A stretch of 64,000 bases of DNA. Origin: Sphingobacterium psychroaquaticum (GTDB lineage Bacteria; Bacteroidota; Bacteroidia; Sphingobacteriales; Sphingobacteriaceae). Numbering within the stretch: position 1 is the stretch's first letter; the number at the start of each line of letters is the position of its first letter. The stretch is taken from contig NZ_FXAU01000001.1 of assembly GCF_900177625.1 (NCBI RefSeq), forward strand, positions 609,764 to 673,763, read 5' to 3'. The notes beneath the pieces are model-generated. The model was not told the origin of the DNA. It saw only the letters and a program-made list of their open reading frames with translations, and made no database searches. The position numbers and the translations under genes are program-made. This document shows, one piece after another, positions 25,608-33,797 of this stretch.

Positions 25608-26756
25608 TTATTCGAAATATTCTTTAATCCGTTCGAAGAACGACTTTTCACTTTTGCCCGGTTGTGGCTTAAAGTTAGCGGAGTTTTTAAGTTTCTCCAA
25701 TAGTGTACGTTCTTCCTGCGAAACAGCTTTTGGTGTCCATACATTGACATATACCAACTGATCACCTTTGTGGTACGAATTTACTTCCGGAATACCTTTT
25801 CCTTTTAAGCGTAAAATCTTGCCACCCTGTGTTCCTGGATCGATCTTTATCTTGGCTTTGCCATCAATAGTCGGAATCTCCACACTCGTGCCTAATGCGG
25901 CGTCTGCAAAGTTGATGTATAGATCGTAGATAATATTAATACCGTCACGTTTCAATGTTTCGTGCGCTACCTCCTCAATCAAGATAATCAAGTCGCCCGG
26001 TACACCACCGCGTGGCGCAGCATTACCTTTGCCACTCATGGAGAGTTGCATGCCTTCGCTTACACCAGCAGGGATGTTGATCGTGATCGTTTCTTCGCCA
26101 CGTTCTAGACCCTCGCCCTTACATGTGGTACATTTAGCGGTAATCTCAACACCTTCACCGTTACAGGTAGGACAGGTGCTTGTCGTTTGCATTTGACCTA
26201 AGATCGTATTCGTTACACGGCGCACCGATCCTGAACCACCACAAGTGTTACAGGTATGGTATGAAGATTTATCCTTTGCTCCTGTGCCACTACATGTATG
26301 ACAGTGTATCTGTTTGTTTACTTTAACTTTCTTCTCAACACCTTTAGCAATTTCTTCTAGTGTAAGTTTTACCTTAATACGTAGATTGCTACCGCGTTGC
26401 ACACGACGGCCGCCACCACCACGGGCACCACCACCGAAGAAGCTCTCAAAAGGGCTTCCTCCACCAAAGATATCGCCAAACTGGCTGAATATGTCATCCA
26501 TATTCATGCTGCCACCACCAAAACCTGAAGCTGAATTTCCAGAATGTCCAAATTGGTCATACCGTTGGCGCTTTTCTGGATTGCTTAGGATCTCGTATGC
26601 TTCGGCAGCTTCTTTAAATTTGTCTTCCGCATCTTTGTCATCAGGGTTCTTATCTGGGTGAAATTTAATCGCCAACTTACGGTAGGCGGATTTAATCTCT
26701 GAAGCTTCCGCAGACTTGGAAACACCTAATACATCATAATAATCTCTCTTCGACAT
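25608..26756 (-). CDS. dnaJ: Chaperone DnaJ (Hsp40)
   Basis: A 382-residue type I Hsp40 with all domains. The J domain (1-70) has HPD at 33-35. A Gly/Phe-rich region (about 75-115) follows. The zinc-finger domain has four CxxCxGxG repeats ([32 protein letters not shown]), and the C-terminal substrate-binding domains complete the protein. It delivers unfolded proteins to DnaK and stimulates its ATPase. It lies 4 bases after grpE in one operon. dnaK is not in the window. Confidence 0.98.
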   Translation of the reverse strand: MSKRDYYDVLGVSKSAEASEIKSAYRKLAIKFHPDKNPDDKDAEDKFKEAAEAYEILSNPEKRQRYDQFGHSGNSASGFGGGSMNMDDIFSQFGDIFGGGSPFESFFGGGARGGGGRRVQRGSNLRIKVKLTLEEIAKGVEKKVKVNKQIHCHTCSGTGAKDKSSYHTCNTCGGSGSVRRVTNTILGQMQTTSTCPTCNGEGVEITAKCTTCKGEGLERGEETITINIPAGVSEGMQLSMSGKGNAAPRGGVPGDLIILIEEVAHETLKRDGINIIYDLYINFADAALGTSVEIPTIDGKAKIKIDPGTQGGKILRLKGKGIPEVNSYHKGDQLVYVNVWTPKAVSQEERTLLEKLKNSANFKPQPGKSEKSFFERIKEYFE

Positions 26757-26760
26757 CTTC

Positions 26761-27300
26761 TTATTGACCTATTACTACTTTCGCAAAACGAACTACTTTA
26801 TCGTTCAAGAAGTATCCCTTCTCTACGACATCAATAACCTTATTCTTTAAATCTTCAGTAGGCGCAGGAATAGCTGTAATCGCTTCCTGGAACTCAGGAT
26901 CAAATGGTTGACCGATCAGGTTTTCCATTTCCTTCAGGCCTTCCTGCGTTAATGTTTTGCGAAACTTTTGATTCACTAATTCTACTCCTTCTTTTACCGC
27001 TTCTACTTCTTGGGTGGTTTGCATAGCCGCTAGTGCTCTGTCAAAATCGTCCAAAACCGGTAAAAGTTTATTCAACACATCTTTGCTTGCTGATTGAATA
27101 AGTTCAACCTTTTCTTTGGATGTGCGTTTTTTATAATTGTCGAATTCAGCAAATAAACGGGTATACTTATCGTTTGCATTTGCTAATTCGTTCTGCAACT
27201 TCTCTTCTAAAGATAGCTCTTCTGTACTTCCTTGCGCTGAAGTTTGATCCAAATTCTCGAGATTTTCATCTTGAAAATCATTCTCTTGTCCGTTCGTCAT
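26761..27300 (-). CDS. grpE: Nucleotide exchange factor GrpE
   Basis: A 179-residue DnaK co-chaperone. The acidic N-terminal tail (about 1-40) is followed by a long coiled coil ([21 protein letters not shown]) and the C-terminal beta domain with [14 protein letters not shown] and the final [12 protein letters not shown]. It releases ADP from DnaK. It is first in the grpE-dnaJ operon. The gap upstream holds a sigma-54-like site and a CTGACA/TGTCGG inverted repeat. Confidence 0.97.
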   Translation of the reverse strand: MTNGQENDFQDENLENLDQTSAQGSTEELSLEEKLQNELANANDKYTRLFAEFDNYKKRTSKEKVELIQSASKDVLNKLLPVLDDFDRALAAMQTTQEVEAVKEGVELVNQKFRKTLTQEGLKEMENLIGQPFDPEFQEAITAIPAPTEDLKNKVIDVVEKGYFLNDKVVRFAKVVIGQ

Positions 27301-27343
27301 ATCAAAATTATGTAGCTATGTTAAATATGTTAAAATAGGGGTG

Positions 27344-27360
27344 GTCAATTATGTTGCCAA
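27344..27360 (-). promoter_or_regulatory. Sigma-54-like site upstream of grpE
   Basis: On the minus strand TTGGCA, six bases, TTGAC has the same spacing as the two other sites. The predicted start near 27333 leaves about 33 bases to the grpE ATG. Confidence 0.4.
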
Positions 27361-27371
27361 TGCAAAATAAA

Positions 27372-27386
27372 CCGACACCCTGTCAG
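27372..27386. promoter_or_regulatory. Inverted repeat CTGACA-GGG-TGTCGG upstream of grpE
   Basis: On the minus strand CTGACA and TGTCGG are inverted with one mismatch around GGG, placed 11 bases before the -24 box of the sigma-54-like site. A related ACCGACA/TGTCGGT pair spans 27369-27421, and GTCAG/CTGAC lies at 27433-27448. Such words could bind a stress regulator. No CIRCE element is seen. Confidence 0.4.
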
Positions 27387-27449
27387 CTTATTTGGAAAAT
27401 AAACAAACAAAATGTCGGTTTCTTGATGATCTGTCAGTCTAATCTGACC

Positions 27450-28130
27450 TTATATCGTTACATTGTCATGTAGGGCGCCGTCCGCGGTTTTAATCACCCG
27501 CGCAGGCATATTTCGGATGATCTGGTAATCATGTGTCGCCATAAGAACTGCGGTTCCCGCAGCCGCAATATCACGAAGTAATAAAACAATCTCTTCGGAG
27601 GTTGCTGGGTCTAAGTTTCCGGTAGGCTCATCGGCTAAGATGATCTCCGGATTGTTAAGTAGGGCACGGGCAATCACAATACGTTGTTGCTCACCACCGG
27701 ATAATTCGTGTGGCATTTTGCGTAACTTAGAACGTAAACCTACTTTCTCCAATACGTCGAGCATACGGTTCTCAATTAAACCTTTCTCTGTCCAGCCCGT
27801 TGCTCGCAGTGCAAATTCAAGGTTTTTTTCAACCGTACGATCGTTCAACAAATGGAAATCTTGGAATACAATACCCAATTTACGACGTAAATAAGGAACA
27901 TCATTTTCATGCAACTTGCGTAGGTCGAATCCTGCAACCATCCCTTCTCCATCCGCAATGTAGAGATCTCCGTAAATAATTTTAAGCAAACTACTTTTTC
28001 CCGTACCAGACTGACCGATGAGGTAAATGAATTCACCTTGTTGAATATCCAAATTAACATGCGAAAGCACCAGGTGCTTCTGTTGGTATATATTTACGTT
28101 TTTAAGTTTGATAACTGTATTTTCTGCCAT
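27450..28130 (-). CDS. ftsE: Cell division ABC-type ATPase FtsE
   Basis: A 226-residue ABC ATPase of FtsE length. Walker A is GQSGTGKSS (about 39-47), the Q-loop is GIVFQDFHLL, the signature is LSGGEQQR, Walker B is ILADEP and the H-loop is ATHD. With FtsX it forms a complex at the division septum that controls peptidoglycan hydrolases. ftsX is not adjacent, as is common in this phylum. LolD-like or MacB-like roles are alternatives, but the VFQDFHLLNDRTV segment favours FtsE. Confidence 0.85.
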   Translation of the reverse strand: MAENTVIKLKNVNIYQQKHLVLSHVNLDIQQGEFIYLIGQSGTGKSSLLKIIYGDLYIADGEGMVAGFDLRKLHENDVPYLRRKLGIVFQDFHLLNDRTVEKNLEFALRATGWTEKGLIENRMLDVLEKVGLRSKLRKMPHELSGGEQQRIVIARALLNNPEIILADEPTGNLDPATSEEIVLLLRDIAAAGTAVLMATHDYQIIRNMPARVIKTADGALHDNVTI

Positions 28131-28138
28131 AATATGAT

Positions 28139-28342
28139 TTAAACATCAATTTTTTTTATCTGCCCAAAGGGCATCTCTTTGACCACTTGCATAATATACT
28201 CCGCTTTATCGCCCAAACCAAGCTTCTCTAGGGATTTGTCGGGACGATCGACACGAAAATATGCTAACAGCGTAAAAGCGCTATCCCGCAATTGCACGTA
28301 GTCGGGTATTTTTGCGACGCCTTTGACTTTAATAACATACAT
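28139..28342 (-). CDS. Conserved small protein of unknown function
   Basis: A 67-residue protein, 8 bases upstream of ftsE on the same strand. It is mixed in composition with an even spread of charged residues (VKGVAKIPDYVQLRD, EYIMQVVKEMPFGQI), so a compact alpha/beta fold is likely. No signal peptide or membrane segment is seen. Tight spacing suggests co-transcription with ftsE and the acyl-CoA reductase gene. I do not recognise a function. Confidence 0.65.
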   Translation of the reverse strand: MYVIKVKGVAKIPDYVQLRDSAFTLLAYFRVDRPDKSLEKLGLGDKAEYIMQVVKEMPFGQIKKIDV

Positions 28343-28375
28343 AAAACAAAGTTAAAATTTTTTTAAAGAATCTGT

Positions 28376-29389
28376 CTATGCATTTGCTTTCAAAAACGCT
28401 AACGTATTTACGCCATCGGCATAATCCGTTAAAGAGGGGGTTTGACTACCTCCTAATTCAAACGTAGGAATGTCTAAGCTTATTGCTGATGGCGTGACGA
28501 TACACTGGATTTTATCTTTTTCCAGTTCCAGTTTAGCGGTTAGATCTTCTAAACTTTCGTAGGTCTCGTAGAAGACAACGGCTAGAGGAGACGCAAATTT
28601 GGTGTCCTCCTTTAACAGAAGAAAACCATTGTCAAAATGCTTATCGCCATTTATAAGGTAGATCGATTTATTATAATCGTAGTTATTTCCGTATTTGAAA
28701 TGGTCAATTATTCCTTTATGGATTTCGATGCCTTCAAAAAAATGATCGATGGGATAGTCTTTCGGTATATAAAGTTTGGAAACAGAACGACACCCCAGAC
28801 CGAAGTAATCAAATATATCATGCCCCAAGGCTTCGAGTTGCTCCCTACTTTCACGTCCAGTTAAGATGGCTATTGAGTTTCTGTTTTTTCGAATGATATT
28901 TGGTTTTTGACCAAAATAATACTCAAAATAACGAGAGCTATTGTCACTCCCTGTAGCGATGATGAGATCAAAATCTTTCAAGCGCTCCACGACTTCAATC
29001 TGCGTAGCAAATTGTGGTTCTATTTCTACGAGTGCGTTTAGTAGAAAAGAAGTGAGGCCAGCATCGTCAGAGGAAACTTTAATCTGTGCGGTAAAACCTG
29101 CAATTAAGACCGCTAGTATATCGTGAAAGCCGACCAAAGGGATGTTACCTGCTAAAATAAGTCCTACTTTTTTTGTTGTATCGATATCTCCGAAAGGTGC
29201 AACCCATGCTTCGAGCTTGTCATATTCAAGGTTACTTGCGATCGCTTCCATCTGTTTTATTGTGTTGGCAGGGGTGTACCACGGGTTTTTTACAGCAGCT
29301 TGTGCGATAACATCGCGTAATACTTGTGGTTTGCTTCGTAGAAAATCACCCAAGGCGGCGAAGGCTTTTATTCGTTGATTCAGTGTCAA
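28376..29389 (-). CDS. Acyl-CoA reductase (LuxC-like)
   Basis: A 337-residue protein of the LuxC/aldehyde dehydrogenase-like acyl-CoA reductase family. GLILAGNIPLVGFHDILAVLIAG (about 76-98) is the nucleotide-binding signature. DLIIATGSDNSSRYFEYYF (about 150-168) and GLGCRSVSKLY with the likely catalytic Cys near 200 follow. These enzymes reduce long-chain acyl-CoA or acyl thioesters to aldehydes with NADPH. The gene is divergent from a ferredoxin, a pairing kept across Bacteroidota. Its lipid substrate is unknown. Confidence 0.85.
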   Translation of the reverse strand: MTLNQRIKAFAALGDFLRSKPQVLRDVIAQAAVKNPWYTPANTIKQMEAIASNLEYDKLEAWVAPFGDIDTTKKVGLILAGNIPLVGFHDILAVLIAGFTAQIKVSSDDAGLTSFLLNALVEIEPQFATQIEVVERLKDFDLIIATGSDNSSRYFEYYFGQKPNIIRKNRNSIAILTGRESREQLEALGHDIFDYFGLGCRSVSKLYIPKDYPIDHFFEGIEIHKGIIDHFKYGNNYDYNKSIYLINGDKHFDNGFLLLKEDTKFASPLAVVFYETYESLEDLTAKLELEKDKIQCIVTPSAISLDIPTFELGGSQTPSLTDYADGVNTLAFLKANA

Positions 29390-29428
29390 AATCTTATTAT
29401 TTAGAATTATTCTGATATTTTTTTCCGT

Positions 29429-29466
29429 TATCTTTGTCCGTCATTAAGAAATAACTACTAGCTTTG
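29429..29466 (+). promoter_or_regulatory. Candidate promoter region of the ferredoxin gene
   Basis: Two possible -7 boxes occur on the + strand: TATCTTTG at 29429-29436 and TAGCTTTG at 29459-29466. For the second, the TTTG of the first lies 22 bases upstream as a -33 box. Leader length would be 70-110 bases. Confidence 0.4.
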
Positions 29467-29545
29467 TATAGATTTATTCGGGGTTTAGTAGAAACTCTGA
29501 TGACAAGACAAAATTAGTTTATTTATTATAATTGTAAGGTTATAA

Positions 29546-29896
29546 ATGGCAATTAAAATTACTGACGAGTGTATAAACTGCGGGGCATGCGAACCAGAAT
29601 GCCCAAATAATGCAATATATGATGCTGGTGTGCCGTGGAAATTTGCAGACGGTACCGCTTTGGATGGTGTGATAGATTTTGGTGATGGCGTAACGTTGGA
29701 TGCAGCAGCATCGCAAGATGCTATTTCAAATGAAGTCTATTATATCGTTTCTGATAAATGTACAGAGTGTGTTGGTTTTCACGATGAACCACAATGTGCT
29801 GCTGTTTGTCCGGTAGACTGTTGCGTGGAAGATGAAGAAGTTGTTGAAAGTGAAGAAGAACTTTTAGCGAAAAAAGCATGGTTGCACGCAGAATAG
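29546..29896 (+). CDS. 2[4Fe-4S] dicluster ferredoxin
   Basis: A 116-residue ferredoxin. The first cluster motif is CINCGACEPECP (Cys9, 12, 15, 19). The second is CTECVGFHDEPQCAAVCP with a longer spacing, as in Alvin/Chromatium-type ferredoxins. It is a low-potential electron carrier. An acidic tail (EDEEVVESEEELL) follows the clusters. It is divergent from acyl-CoA reductase, for which it may provide or accept electrons. Confidence 0.95.
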   Translation: MAIKITDECINCGACEPECPNNAIYDAGVPWKFADGTALDGVIDFGDGVTLDAAASQDAISNEVYYIVSDKCTECVGFHDEPQCAAVCPVDCCVEDEEVVESEEELLAKKAWLHAE

Positions 29897-29917
29897 TAAC
29901 TATATTTTAAGATATAT

Positions 29918-29948
29918 AAAAGCGTTTCCATTAGGAAGCGCTTTTTTT
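29918..29948 (+). terminator. Terminator after the ferredoxin gene
   Basis: AAAAGCGTTTCC pairs with GGAAGCGCTTTT (one wobble) around ATTA and continues into a T-run. Confidence 0.85.
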
Positions 29949-30050
29949 ATTTGGAATATCTCTCTCTTTACGTCTTCACTCTCTTTACTTCTTTTAAAAC
30001 ATAAATAGAAAATTATTGTTTTTATAGTTAATAAAAACTACTATCAATTT

Positions 30051-31808
30051 ATGTTTAATTGTATCAATAGACTGACCCTGTGTTTGCAGGGGGTTGGACT
30101 GACTTTGTTTTTCTCCTGTTCACAACCTGCGGTGAAACAAAAGGCCGACATTATTTTTTATGGGGGACCGATTATTACGATGGAGGGAGGAAAAGACTCT
30201 TTAGTTGAGGCCGTTGGGGTTAAGGATGGAAAGATTCTCTTTGTAGGGATGTTGGAGGAAAGTGAGGACTATAAGGACAAGCGCACGGTGCTGCGCGACT
30301 TGAAAGGAAAAACATTACTTCCGGGTTTTATCGATACACATAGCCATCTTACTGCGGTGGCCGATCTGGAAGGAGCTGTGGATTTATCGCCTGCGCTTCC
30401 TGGGAAAGTGAATTCGATTAAGAACATACAGCAGGTATTGCGTACGTACATCAGAACAGATAGTATTTCTGCTGGCACCCCTGTTATCGGGCATGGGTAC
30501 GATGATGCCATGATGAGTGAACATCGCCATCCGACGCGGGATGAACTGGATGCTGTGAGCTCAAAACACCCTATTATGGTATTGCACGCCTCCGGTTCTA
30601 TGTCTGTTGTTAATTCTGCTATGTTAGCGCTGTTAGGGATTAATGAGAAAACGAAAGATACTGAAGGTGGCTATTATGATTACGCCAGGAACTCGCTAGG
30701 TGATCGGCTAAATGGGAGGTTAGACGGAAATGCCACTTTCCATGCCTTAGCCACATTGATGGCCAAACTGCCGACAGGCGATCATCCAAAAGATGTGCTT
30801 AAAAAGAAGATTGAGCGTTTGGTTAATGCACAAGAATTATGGATCCGAAATGGGCAGACAACAGTTTGTGATGGTCGAACGATGAATGGGAGTATGGAAT
30901 TGTTAAAAACGGTGGCTTCTGAAGGTCTCTTTCAAGTAGATGTCATTTATTTCCCGGACTTTGAATCGGTACGGAATGAAATAGGGTCTATGAAGGCGGA
31001 TTATATGAAATATAGAGATCGACTAAAGCTTGGTGGATTTAAATTTTCCAGTGATGGCTCTACACAAGGGAAGGCTGCCTGGCTTACAGCTCCTTATCTG
31101 GTGCCACCTGCTGGAGAAAGCAGTACGTATCGGGGGAGGTCTATATATCCGGATTCTGTATTATACGAGGATCTGAAGTGTCTGTTCCTACAAAAGGTAA
31201 CGGCGCAGCTCCATGTCAATGGTGATGCAGCTATCGATCAGGCACTTCGTGTGGTGGAACAATTATCTCGCGAAGGTGTGTATACCGAGGATATTCGGGC
31301 GACGTTAATTCAGGGGCAAAATAGCCGTCCTGATCATATGTCGAAAATTAAAGCCTTAGGTTTGATTCCGTCTTACTTTCCGGCGTATGTACACCTATGG
31401 GGAGATTGGTCTGTGAATAACGTTTTTGGCTCCGCAAGAGCCGCATTCTTAAGTCCGACGCAAGCCGCAAAAAATGCCGGTATACCATTTACTATTCATC
31501 ATGATTCTCCGGTTACACCACCTAATCTGTTAACAGCTGTTTATGCTGCGGTAAATAGAACAACAAGAAGTGGTGTCGTTTTGGGGGCAGATCAACGTAT
31601 CTCTGTTATGGATGCGTTACGAGCCATCACGATTAATGCTGCTTATCAATACCATGAAGAGCATGATAAAGGGTCGATTGCGAAAGGTAAGTTGGCTGAT
31701 TTGGTGATTTTAGATAGCAATCCATTAGCGATGGATCCGAAAGATCTCCGCAATATTAAAGTTGCGGAGACCATCAAGGAGGGGATTACACTTTACGTTG
31801 CGAAATAA
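30051..31808 (+). CDS. YtcJ-like metal-dependent amidohydrolase, lipoprotein
   Basis: A 585-residue protein of the amidohydrolase 3 group. The N-terminal signal ends in lipobox FFSC, so it is probably anchored in the outer or inner membrane. The metal-site motif is FIDTHSHL (HxH, about residue 96). Further ligands are likely HVNGDAAID (His near 390) and HHDSPVTPP (near 481), and the C-terminal GSIAKGKLADLVILD is the usual composite beta-sandwich. YtcJ-type enzymes hydrolyse amides or formamides. The substrate is unknown. Confidence 0.87.
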   Translation: MFNCINRLTLCLQGVGLTLFFSCSQPAVKQKADIIFYGGPIITMEGGKDSLVEAVGVKDGKILFVGMLEESEDYKDKRTVLRDLKGKTLLPGFIDTHSHLTAVADLEGAVDLSPALPGKVNSIKNIQQVLRTYIRTDSISAGTPVIGHGYDDAMMSEHRHPTRDELDAVSSKHPIMVLHASGSMSVVNSAMLALLGINEKTKDTEGGYYDYARNSLGDRLNGRLDGNATFHALATLMAKLPTGDHPKDVLKKKIERLVNAQELWIRNGQTTVCDGRTMNGSMELLKTVASEGLFQVDVIYFPDFESVRNEIGSMKADYMKYRDRLKLGGFKFSSDGSTQGKAAWLTAPYLVPPAGESSTYRGRSIYPDSVLYEDLKCLFLQKVTAQLHVNGDAAIDQALRVVEQLSREGVYTEDIRATLIQGQNSRPDHMSKIKALGLIPSYFPAYVHLWGDWSVNNVFGSARAAFLSPTQAAKNAGIPFTIHHDSPVTPPNLLTAVYAAVNRTTRSGVVLGADQRISVMDALRAITINAAYQYHEEHDKGSIAKGKLADLVILDSNPLAMDPKDLRNIKVAETIKEGITLYVAK

Positions 31809-31832
31809 GCATTAAGCGACGTGAAGGTTGTT

Positions 31833-32285
31833 TTACTTCTTTTCTCTCATAAAATCAAAAGCTCCAGTGCGGAGATTGATGCCGTATTCTAAAAAAGCTT
31901 TTAGACAGGCCAGGAAGTTGGCCCATCCTTCTGTTTGCTGTTTCATGGCTAATATCCCTTCTTCCGTGTTTTCCATTGTGCTTTCTACTATTTTCACGAC
32001 CGTCGAACCATCTTCTTGTGGTGTTAAGAAAATTTCAACGAGCTGTCCTTCCTTACCAGCGCTCCAATCAAATGAAATATAGGAGAACGGCTGAATCTCC
32101 TTTCCGAGAACCGGAAAGTTTCCTTCAAATTCAGGAAAAGACCATTGTACCGTTACCCCGGGCTCCAATGTGCCTGAAGCGTGCGAAATAAAATAATTTC
32201 GCATTTTTTCGGGGTCTACAATCGCTTCAAATACTTCGGCAATGGGCTTTTGTATTTGTATAGAGGCATTAGCAGTCAACGTCAT
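31833..32285 (-). CDS. SRPBCC/AHSA1-domain protein
   Basis: A 150-residue cytoplasmic protein of the START/Bet v1 type. It has IQIQKPIAEVFEAIVDPEKM at the N-terminus, IQPFSYISFDWSA in the middle and the long C-terminal helix TEGWANFLACLKAFLEYG, typical of Hsp90-activator-like (AHSA1) domains. The fold holds hydrophobic ligands. It lies 6 bases downstream of another SRPBCC gene and after a VOC gene, a group commonly found together. Confidence 0.85.
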   Translation of the reverse strand: MTLTANASIQIQKPIAEVFEAIVDPEKMRNYFISHASGTLEPGVTVQWSFPEFEGNFPVLGKEIQPFSYISFDWSAGKEGQLVEIFLTPQEDGSTVVKIVESTMENTEEGILAMKQQTEGWANFLACLKAFLEYGINLRTGAFDFMREKK

Positions 32286-32291
32286 ATCTTC

Positions 32292-32813
32292 TTAGTTTTT
32301 TTCCAAGATACGCTTTAGATTTTGTAAGCCCGCATCGAAATCCTTGTTCATATCATAACATAAAGACATGATATTGAAAGGGTAGGGCATTGTTCCATCA
32401 ATTTGCCATTCTACTGTACTGCTGACACTGTCGATCGGTGTTACCACAAACGAAGAAGGGTTGGCTGTCTCCGAACCATTGAAAAAGAGGTTCATCTCCA
32501 CCTTTTTTCCGGGATCGATCTGGGTGATAACTTGTTTTCCATCGCCAACTTTCTTGCTTTTCCATTCGTAAGTAAAGCCAACTGTGCCATCCGTTCCGGT
32601 ATATTTTTTATCAATATTTGGATCTTGTTTTGACCAATTGTCGTAGTTCCCTTGATTACGAAGCAAAACAACATAGTCGAAAACTTCGTTTGCCGGTTTG
32701 TTGATACTAATAGTGCTTCCGGCATGGAATGTTTTAGGCACGATCAGGGCAACGATGAGGACGGCCGCAATAAGTCCTAAGACAATAAACAGTATATACT
32801 TTAAAATTTTCAT
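32292..32813 (-). CDS. Membrane-anchored SRPBCC (polyketide cyclase-like) protein
   Basis: A 173-residue protein with one N-terminal membrane segment (YILFIVLGLIAAVLIVALIV) and an SRPBCC domain (about 35-170) starting STISINKPANEVFDYV. The domain is predicted to face the periplasm and bind a hydrophobic ligand. It sits between the VOC gene (13 bases) and the AHSA1 gene (6 bases) in one operon. Ligand and role are unknown. Confidence 0.8.
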   Translation of the reverse strand: MKILKYILFIVLGLIAAVLIVALIVPKTFHAGSTISINKPANEVFDYVVLLRNQGNYDNWSKQDPNIDKKYTGTDGTVGFTYEWKSKKVGDGKQVITQIDPGKKVEMNLFFNGSETANPSSFVVTPIDSVSSTVEWQIDGTMPYPFNIMSLCYDMNKDFDAGLQNLKRILEKN

Positions 32814-32826
32814 GGTTTTTATTTGT

Positions 32827-33270
32827 TTATCCTAATTTCTTGTTTCCTTCATAGTGAACCATCCAAGCGATACCAAATCGGTCGATAAAAGAGGAGAATA
32901 GTTCGGCAAAGAATGTTTCCCCCAGATCCATTTCGATGTTTTGAGCATCTTTGGTAAGTCTGGTGTGTAGTTTTTGGGCCTCTTCCGGTGTGTCGGTATC
33001 CAGCATAATATAAGTTCCTGTGCCAAAAGTGACCTTTGGGCCAAAACCTTCCACACAGTCAGACCCCATGAGCATGACTTGCTCGTTAATCTGAAGTGCA
33101 GTATGGAGTACTTTGTTTTTTTGTTCGGCAGGAATTGTTACATGAGGGTCTTCAGGCATGTCGCCAAAGCGATGTGTACCTAAAGAAGGAACTTCAAATA
33201 CGGACTGGTAAAATGTGAAAGCTTCGTCGCAGTTCCCGTTGAAGTTTAGATAAAAATGTACTTTAGCCAT
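32827..33270 (-). CDS. VOC-family (PhnB/glyoxalase-like) protein
   Basis: A 147-residue protein with paired beta-alpha-beta-beta-beta modules. It begins VHFYLNFNGNCDEAFTFY and has VMLMGSDCVEGFG and DRFGIAWMVHYEG, typical of the PhnB / 3-demethylubiquinone methyltransferase-like group of the vicinal oxygen chelate superfamily. These bind metals or small molecules. Many have no known activity. It is the first gene of a three-gene operon with two SRPBCC proteins. Confidence 0.87.
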   Translation of the reverse strand: MAKVHFYLNFNGNCDEAFTFYQSVFEVPSLGTHRFGDMPEDPHVTIPAEQKNKVLHTALQINEQVMLMGSDCVEGFGPKVTFGTGTYIMLDTDTPEEAQKLHTRLTKDAQNIEMDLGETFFAELFSSFIDRFGIAWMVHYEGNKKLG

Positions 33271-33300
33271 GGTGTTAATTTTTTAAGTTTATAAGTAAAC

Positions 33301-33308
33301 CAAAGATA
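33301..33308 (-). promoter_or_regulatory. Candidate -7 box TATCTTTG of the VOC-SRPBCC operon
   Basis: On the minus strand TATCTTTG lies 30 bases before the ATG at 33270. The -33 element is not clear. Confidence 0.4.
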
Positions 33309-33417
33309 GTATAGAATTTTCAATGTTATGCTTGTCCTATGGCAAGAAAAATAAGCGGCTCAGTATAAGTAGCTTCCGTTTGAACGGCATTAGGACGCAA
33401 AAAAAAAGAGAATTAAT

Positions 33418-33448
33418 TTTGCTTATTTGCCTCAAATAGCTACTTTTG
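33418..33448 (+). promoter_or_regulatory. Promoter of tRNA-Arg
   Basis: TTTG at 33418-33421, exactly 19 bases, then TACTTTTG at 33441-33448 is a full match to the Bacteroidota sigma-A-type consensus. The mature tRNA begins 15 bases downstream. Confidence 0.8.
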
Positions 33449-33462
33449 TAGCACAAACGGAG

Positions 33463-33539
33463 GCGCCAATAGCTCAGCTGGATAGAGCAACGGTTTTCTA
33501 AACCGTAGGTCTCAGGTTCGAACCCTGATTGGCGTACCA
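33463..33539 (+). tRNA. tRNA-Arg (anticodon TCT)
   Basis: A full cloverleaf can be drawn. The acceptor stem is GCGCCAA/TTGGCGT, the D stem is GCTC/GAGC, and the anticodon stem ACGGT/ACCGT has loop TTTCTAA giving anticodon TCT at 33497-33499 (reads AGA). The T stem with TTCGAAC loop is intact, and CCA is encoded at 33537-33539. It has its own promoter and terminator, so it is a single-gene transcript. Confidence 0.97.
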
Positions 33540-33541
33540 AC

Positions 33542-33576
33542 AAAAGCCTGCAATCATTTGATTAGCAGGCTTTTTT
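33542..33576 (+). terminator. Terminator after tRNA-Arg
   Basis: AAAAGCCTGC and GCAGGCTTTT form perfect 10-base arms with partial pairing in the 13-base loop, followed by a T-run. Confidence 0.9.
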
Positions 33577-33740
33577 CGTTTTGTGCTGATTCTTGAATTC
33601 AAAACAAAACCTTGAATTGAACTATTTTTTATGCTTTAATCTACACATGTTGTACGGATAGGCTGTTAATTTTAGGTAAGAAAAATAGGCTTTAAGCGTA
33701 ACTTTTCTATACAGGGGTCAGCCCTAACTGCATTATAGAT

Positions 33741-33771
33741 TTTGGATACCATGCCTATTTTTATATTTTTG
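33741..33771 (+). promoter_or_regulatory. Promoter of the dicarboxylate symporter gene
   Basis: TTTG at 33741-33744, 19 bases, then TATTTTTG at 33764-33771 fits the consensus fully. It lies 26 bases before the ATG at 33798. Confidence 0.75.
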
Positions 33772-33797
33772 CTACCAAGAAACATAAATAACACTAC

